The translations under genes were made by a program, and so were the position numbers. This document shows, in pieces, positions 57,495-64,000 of a stretch of DNA of 64,000 nt. Source of the stretch: Unio delphinus (lineage: Eukaryota > Mollusca > Bivalvia > Unionida > Unionidae); contig JAQISU010001239.1 of the NCBI GenBank assembly GCA_029339505.1, positions 3,777,501 to 3,841,500 on the forward strand. The letters are read 5' to 3'. Position 1 is the stretch's first letter; each line of letters begins with the position of its first letter. A model generated the notes under the pieces. It was not told where the DNA came from. It made no database searches and saw only the letters and a program-made list of their open reading frames with translations.

Positions 57495-59663
57495 TCAAAA
57501 TGCTGTCCAATTTACACACAAGAAATCTCCAGCTGAAGATGCATGTGAAAATGAAAACTTTACTCTTTCTTGCTGACCAATCTATATAATGAAATTCTTT
57601 AATGTAGTGAATCCTTCGGAATTTATTTTAAAAAATTCTAACTATCTGTAACTAGGTCACATAATGCCATGCTATATAACAGAATATAATCTGTTCCAAG
57701 TGTGCGAGTCCAACAAGTCTGTGGAATAGGGAGGTTCTTGAGAGTGCCTATTCAGCAGGCTGTGAGACCACTTGAGGTTGTTCCTTAACCATTTGTCAGA
57801 TGTGGAATATAGATCAATGTCATAATATGTGACAATCCAACAAAGCATCATACTTGTTGATGACCATTACACTGAGTAAAATCCGTACATTAATCACTTG
57901 TGCTAATAAATAACCTAATCATACTTGCTGATAATTCTAAAATATTGCTAGTTATATGCACCGATCATATCTGCGGATAGATCCATATAACAGTCATATC
58001 TGCTGACAGATCCATAATTTAAATCACAATTATATCTTGAAAATCCATGCTTTGATTGTATCCATTTAGGAACAAATCATTTTGTTACATATCCATTGTT
58101 GAACTTTGTACACACGAGTAAAGTTTCAGATTCATTCATTGTTGTAAATAAATATCTCATTTCCATAACTGTGTCAAGTGTTTTCTCCAGATCAATCACA
58201 CTCGGCTTCATCCATAGAGACTTAGAGAAAAAAACATGAGGCCTTGTAAACATTGCATTAACAAGATCAAGTTCAACCTTGAACAAAGTCTATAACCAAC
58301 CTAGTTTTCAGAACTAAATTGGATCAAGTCTTGAATTTATAATCTTTTTGTCTGATTAAATAAAACTTAAAAACCTTGTCTTCCGTTGAGATGATTCAGT
58401 ATATATTTATCAAAAGCCAGTAAAAGTGAAGGATGGGTTTATTATTGGGCAAGTACAGTATTTTATATATATATTGCAAAAATGTTTTGAATTAATGTAC
58501 AATGATGGTTAATTTAAATCTGAAAGGCATCTCAACTGACCTTAATACAGAAAGTCTGATGTTAATACAAGAAAATAAACCAGCAACCACAGAAACCTGA
58601 TTTAACAAGTGTCCTAATAATAAATTTTAATGACTATTTATGTGACAAAAAATTACCGCCATCAAATACAAAATTTAAACGCAAATGATTATGAAATACT
58701 ATCTTCGTTTCATGTAAGTAACCAAATTGTATGGTTCTGGTGGCAATTTTTATCAGTCTTCCTGTGAAATTATTACGGAAGCTGACTTTCAGAAGTTGAA
58801 TAATGCAAACCACACAAAACAAATACATGCACTTTATTGTGGTGACTTTTCCAACATTTGTGCAACAATTATTTACTTACAACATTGCCAAGTAGATGAT
58901 TTTTCAAAATTATGAACTGGTTCTGTAACAATAAATGAAAGTATCAAAATTGGCTCCAAGAACAAAGTGACCAATCATAAAATGTATACATCAGAAATGT
59001 AATTAAACTTTTTGAAATCTTACTGCTTTATGGTCATAAATTTACAGAAAAAAAGCAAAACCAAGAAGTTTTGTGAAACTTAACAAAACATTTAATGATC
59101 AAAATTCTAAATAAAAATGTCAGAGCAACTTACAGTGGTATGAATTAAATCCAAAATAATCCTGAAACAGTTGCATTAAAGTCCAAAAGAAAATGAAATG
59201 TTCCAAAAAAGCAGAAATGTACTGGTCCACCATGAATCATGACATTGTCAAAATGGCACTGTCCAGAATTCTTCACAATAGTACCTAAATAATAATATAC
59301 TCCAAAAACTAAAGCACATTCTGCTTCCATTGTCCAAGCAAATATGTTTTCCCCTCATATGATGTTTAAGTGTACAACAGAAAACATGTCTGCAGACTAG
59401 ATGAAACAACAGAACCACAAGAAATCAGAATCACTCCAAAATAGGAATGATTCTAATTGCTCAGTTTTCTCCTTAAATACATCTTCTATTACAAGTATAT
59501 TTCACAACATATCCCCACAAGAGAGATGATACTACTCATGGAAAATTACTTAAGTCCTACAGAAATGTCTAAACCCTACCAGCCAATGAGAAGCTAACAC
59601 AAAGTCATAAATACATCTTATTCTGAAGATTGTTATTTGTAATTGTCAACACACATACATGTG

Positions 59664-59887
59664 CAGTTTATAGTGATGTCTAGCACTGGGGCATCATGCT
59701 GCAGACACGAAACGTCATGTCCCATCCAGTCACATTATCTTGATACCAGGTTGACCAGTGTAATCTCTTAGTGATGAGTGCCTAGTAAGTACCATTATTA
59801 TAAGTCTTTGGTTTGACTCTGCAAAATTCAAACCTTGAAACCTTCTTCAACCAAGGAGGACACTCTAGCCAATTAGGCCACCAGATC
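59664..59887 (-). mobile_element. SINE-A copy, decayed
   Basis: GCAGTTTATAGTGATGTCTA then GCACTGGGGCATCATGCTGC then CAGTCACATTATCTTGATAC is the body in reverse; CTCTAGCCAATTAGGCCACC is the head. TSDs were not identified. Confidence 0.78.
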
Positions 59888-60183
59888 TTGAGTAAAATAT
59901 CAAGCCATAATGCACTGTCATCCAATGCACAAATACCAGAACCATAAACCAAGATACAGTTAGTCATGTGACCTTTGCCTGGACATTACATGAAAACAAA
60001 CTGGTAATTTCAAGGCTGCCGACTTTTTATAAAACAAATTCTTATGCCTGGACTCCCAAACATTTGTTTTGGTTGGTCAGGGGTAGCAGTGTAGTCTCCA
60101 ACATGATTTTATGATTTAATCTTTCTTTGTTCAAATCACAACTAAACTACATTAAAAGTTTTACAATGGAGGACCAATGTCAA

Positions 60184-60359
60184 TTATACAAGTCGAGTCC
60201 AACTGCAAACTGCACAGACCCAGATCTGCCATCACAATTGTTAGAAGTAGTAAGTAGAACAAGAAAATATGGACTCTGATCTGCATCCGCATTATGCAAT
60301 GGCAGATAAGTATCTTTGTTGTTTGCAGTTGGAATTGAGTTTTAAGTAAGTATATACAG
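60184..60359. mobile_element. Twin-hairpin MITE copy, reversed order
   Basis: ATACAAGTCGAGTCCAACTG, then half of hairpin 2 (CAAACTGCACAGACCCAGAT), then hairpin 1 (GGACTCTGATCTGCATCC..GCATTATGCAATGGCAG). It ends TTTTAAGTAAGTATATACAG then TA. Compared with 32535-32743 the hairpin order is inverted, as expected for the opposite orientation. Confidence 0.72.
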
Positions 60360-61203
60360 TAACAAGAAAAATGTCTCACTAGTAAAACTTTATAAATACA
60401 TGTAACAAAGTTAGATTTATTACTTGAAATGTTCCCTAAAATTTGATTAAAGTGGGACCAGGTTGTTTTCCTACCAAGACTGAAGGGCTACTATCTGCTC
60501 CTGAAATTTGTCAAAACATGAACAAGTAGTCCATAAAACCCAAACGTTTCACCTGTATCTATGTTTAATGTCTGATCACTTCAAAACATTTGGGCAATTA
60601 TGCCCTTGTGAGGATTTAAAATTTTTTTTTAGTCATTACAAGATCACAGCAATATTTAGGCCACCATAAGGTCACTTCATAATAATATTGCGCCCAGCAT
60701 GAAAAAAATTTGAAAGTGCAATAACCTGGTTAGTTTGAATGCTAAGGTATGTCTCTGAACAGAGCACGTGACTCCAATAGTCTCAATGCAATGTAACTTT
60801 TCATATCATGATATGTGGTTAAACAGTACTTAATCAATCAAACAAACAATTTGGGACAAATAGTTTGAACTATTAGACAAGTCAAGAACTATTATAATTT
60901 ATATAAGGGATTTCCAAATGACACAGAATTTTCTATAAATCTGGAGTAGTGGGTACAGATATTAAATTAACAATTCTAGAGGTGTGAAGTGTGAGTGCAC
61001 ACAAGTGAGAGGTCTAATTGGTTCACTGTTTGAAAAGAAGAAGCAACAACAACAGACCTGACAAGCCATATGATAAAATTACATTTATATATTGAATTAA
61101 TGTTGCTAGGCACTGAAATGGAAACCAGGAAAAAAATATTGAATATTATTAATAAAAACTAATAGTGAGAAATTATACTGACATACAAAAAACATCAAAG
61201 AAG

Positions 61204-61205
<2 letters not shown>

Positions 61206-61240
<35 letters not shown>
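61206..61240. repeat. (GT)n(AT)n microsatellite
   Basis: Eleven GT followed by about seven AT. Confidence 0.93.
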
Positions 61241-62101
61241 TGAAAAAATGATCAGTGAAGCACCTGAACCAACTGGATTATTTGTTTTACACACCAAAAA
61301 AACTAATGAAGATTTTGAAAATATTAATTGTTGATAGAGCAAACATGAAGTACAGACAAAGGATGGTGGACACAGGGTCAAACCACATGGCCACTGACCC
61401 CAAAAATGAAGTCTGGCAAGTTGAGAAACATTCCTTCTATCCTTCCCAACTAAAACAGCTAACAGCTGATGTGATTTTGCCATGAAGAAAGTAACATTAA
61501 CATGAAAAAAATGGTAAGAAAGCAAAATGGCTACAAATGAAAAAGGACATCAACTCTGTAAGGCCTATTTGCAATTTTACAGATTTGCCTCCCTTATGCC
61601 ATATAGTTTCATGTTATTAAACCTGTTCTATTTTCCATCTAAGTATTAAGCTGACACATCAACCATTTTCTCAACACGAACCTAATTTTTTAATGATTCT
61701 TTTAAGGATGACTGTTAAACTTCATTTAAATAATTGTTCAGTCAAGAGAGAACAGAAATGTATGACTGTTTTCACCATATCCCCTTATGACCCACTTGCA
61801 TTATTTTCTGAAATGTGTATTTTATATTCTCGCACACATTAGTGACCATGTGATGACATCTTGAAAATACATATCCAACATAATCAAGATCATTTGCAGA
61901 AAGGTGTCCATGGGTGGCCCACCATCACTGACTAAAAATCCAAGACTGTAACCTTGATTTTAATATGGTAATAGTTTCAGAAACTTGAGTACACCAAGGT
62001 TACATGACATGATTTTATTCATTTCATAAAGACCTTGTCATTATTACTCAGCATAATATAATAATGTTATACAATAGTTATGTATGCATATAATTTCTTA
62101 A

Positions 62102-62557
62102 TTAGCTATACATTCCCAATGTAAGCACATAACATGCATAGCTAGCAAAGCAATCCAAATGTAATTAATCTGCACAGTTAGCTATACATTCCCAATGTAA
62201 GCACATAACATGCATGGTTAGCAAAAAAATCACAATATAATTAATCTGCATAGTTAGCTATAGACTCCCAATGTAAGCACATAACATGCATGGTTAGCAA
62301 AACAATCACAATATAATTAATCTGCATAGTTAGCTATAGACTCCCAATGTAAGCACATAGCATGCATGGTTAGCAAAACAATCCCAATATAATTAATCTG
62401 CATAGTTAGCTATACATTCCCAATGTAAGCACATAACATGCATGGTTAGCAAAACAATCCCAATATAATTAATCTGCATAGTTAGCTATACATTCCCAAT
62501 GTAAGCACATAACATGCATGGTTAGCAAAACAATCCCAATATAATTACTTAATCTGC
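62102..62557. repeat. 76-bp satellite, 6 copies
   Basis: The unit starts TTAGCTATACATTCCCAATG and includes TAAGCACATAACATGCATGG and TTAGCAAAACAATCCCAATA. Unit starts are at 62102, 62178, 62254, 62330, 62406 and 62482, each exactly 76 bp apart. ACATGCATG and TTAGCTA give the unit local palindromes. Confidence 0.96.
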
Positions 62558-62639
62558 ATTTTGTCTGATGCAACTTGTAAATTTGAAGAGATGACCATAA
62601 CTGGTGAGCAGTATGCAAAGGTAGCCATTAATGAACAGT

Positions 62640-63400
62640 ATTTTCAAGGCTATGAATCAGTGACAAGAATTTCAGTGTTTGTTGTGGTAGCCATATTGGA
62701 TATATGCTAGGCAACATTTTCCTTCAGAATCAACTCGACATAAAAACAAGCCTCTTGATAAACCCTATGTCTTATGACCAATTCTGGAGTAGAAATAACA
62801 TGAATTGTAAGAGCGTCAAATGTCAACATGTTTTTCATTTAGGATTAACTGTAAAAAGATTTTCAAGCTGAAATGCCTTGGTGCCAATATTTGATGTCAG
62901 ATCAGCATGATTTTCATATAATACCATCTGGACATCATAGACAAGATATTTAAGCTGGCATCTGATTAGTACAATTTTATTTGTTATGAAATAAAACACC
63001 AGACACCATAAGAAGTCTTCTCTTCAAATCCACACGCTCATTAAGACTTACCATTCGGATGCAGAAATAAAAAAAATTTAAAGATGGCTGCTGTGGTGGC
63101 AATTTTGAATGTCAGATCAGCACCATTTTTGTTTATGACCAACTAGACATTAAAATGAGATTTGTCGTGCAAAGCTCATGCTAATATGACCCTCTATTTG
63201 GTTGGAGAAGCCATAAAATTATTTTCCAGATTGTCCACCATGTCCAGGTGGCACCTTCATTTAGGACAAACTAGATGTCATTTCAAATCCTCTGGTTAAA
63301 AACTCAATGGATGTAATTTTCCATTCAGGAGTAACAACTTGATATTAATTTTGATCAGATTTTTCAAAATGGCTGCCATAGTGGTCATATTCAGTATCGC
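62640..63400. repeat. R1 degenerate repeat copy
   Basis: GTGGTAGCCATATTGGATAT, a CTTCAGAATCAACTCGACAT block, AAGATGGCTGCTGTGGTGGC, TTTATGACCAACTAGACATT and AAAATGGCTGCCATAGTGG. Spacing between blocks is looser than at 48590-49440. Confidence 0.65.
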
Positions 63401-63850
63401 AAGTAACTTTTAAAAAAAAAAATCTAACAAGTTAGAATATCTAGTTTACTTCAAATTAGCTGCACCATGGATTTTTCCATTCTGGATCTTGTTCTCATTT
63501 AATTTTAGTGTTCATTCATTGCCTACCAACAAATATTGTAAGAAATCATTTTTCTAAATTACTTTTTATTTCAAATTAGGAGCAAACTGATTTAATAATA
63601 AATTGTGTATCTGCATAAATTTAGTACCTTTTGTCTTGAATTCATCTTCAAAATAAATTAATTTTTCACCACTAGTTGTAACTTTAATCTGGATAGTTAT
63701 GCTAGCAGCCAAGAAAGACTTTTAACTTCATCAACTAATATATATACCTACAAAGTTTTCAATGCCAATTATGTTGCTTTAAAATGGATGTATACTGCCA
63801 TGCTTACACAGGGGCCATGATTTGGGATACACACAACCAAAAGTTGCAAA

Positions 63851-63885
63851 GTGTATGTGTGTGCTTGTGTGTGTGTGTGTGTGTG
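63851..63885. repeat. (GT)n microsatellite
   Basis: GT repeats with AT and CT interruptions. Confidence 0.9.
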
Positions 63886-64000
63886 GTAATGCTAACAAAC
63901 TAATGCAAAGAATTGGATGATTGGCAATGTGGAGCTAAAAGAAAAAGAAACATCATTAAAACAAAACCTACACATTATCGTACATTTACAACATGAAAGT

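Larger units (their letters stand above)
54236..64000 (-). other. SSBP intron upstream of exon A (incomplete)
   Basis: At least 9.7 kb of intron precedes exon A. I could not see the expected preceding exons (LUFS/LisH region and the WWCVFWDLYCAAPERR segment) on the minus strand, so they should lie beyond the window. The intron contains a 29-bp minisatellite, a SINE-B with a duplicated head, a SINE-A relic, one twin-hairpin MITE, a 76-bp array, the R1 degenerate repeat and short GT tracts, all listed separately. The rest is AT-rich sequence in which I see no feature. Confidence 0.75.

Noticed and set aside
61106..61525. Minus-strand frame of 139 codons
   Set aside because: It runs through a GT/AT microsatellite and shows no recognisable domain.

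Overview
This window looks like animal nuclear DNA. It is AT-rich, has no dense array of long ORFs, carries GT-AG introns of up to about 25 kb, and is packed with tRNA-derived SINEs, TA-flanked MITEs, minisatellites and microsatellites. The exon peptides and repeat types fit an invertebrate, most likely a lophotrochozoan such as a mollusc or brachiopod. That placement is inference, because no lineage-diagnostic gene is present.

The only protein-coding gene I can support lies on the minus strand. It is an SSBP2/3/4 (Ssdp) orthologue, the LDB1-binding chromatin co-factor called single-stranded DNA-binding protein. Four consecutive exons from the middle of the protein are visible, in transcription order: 54149-54235, 52997-53053, 27306-27383 and 20066-20123. 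Reading phases agree at every junction and together they encode about 93 residues of the Pro/Gly/Met-rich region. The 5' exons (LUFS/LisH domain) must lie beyond base 64000. I did not find the 3' exons, which probably lie below base 1. The window is therefore essentially the inside of one long gene, and more than 99% of it is intron.

The introns hold: (i) about 18 loci of a small TA-flanked MITE-like family built from two consecutive hairpins inside terminal inverted repeats; (ii) two larger TIR elements with TA duplications, at 22435-22977 (pogo/Tigger-like ends) and 42300-42763; (iii) at least three tRNA-derived SINE families, two copies of which have clear target-site duplications; (iv) about 15 tandem arrays with periods from 24 to 76 bp, the largest being a 28-bp array of about 1.4 kb at 28060-29520 and a 51-bp array of 16 copies at 26236-27043; and (v) two families of degenerate longer repeats.

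By region: 1-20 kb has degenerate repeats, SINEs, hairpin MITEs and several minisatellites. 20-27.4 kb has two SSBP exons with a pogo-like MITE and the 51-bp array between them. 27.4-53 kb is the giant intron. 53-54.2 kb has the apparent cassette exon and its upstream neighbour, with a G/C-asymmetric tract beside the cassette exon. 54.2-64 kb is 5' intron with SINE, tandem and degenerate repeats. The open reading frames inside the arrays are by-products of periods divisible by three, not genes.
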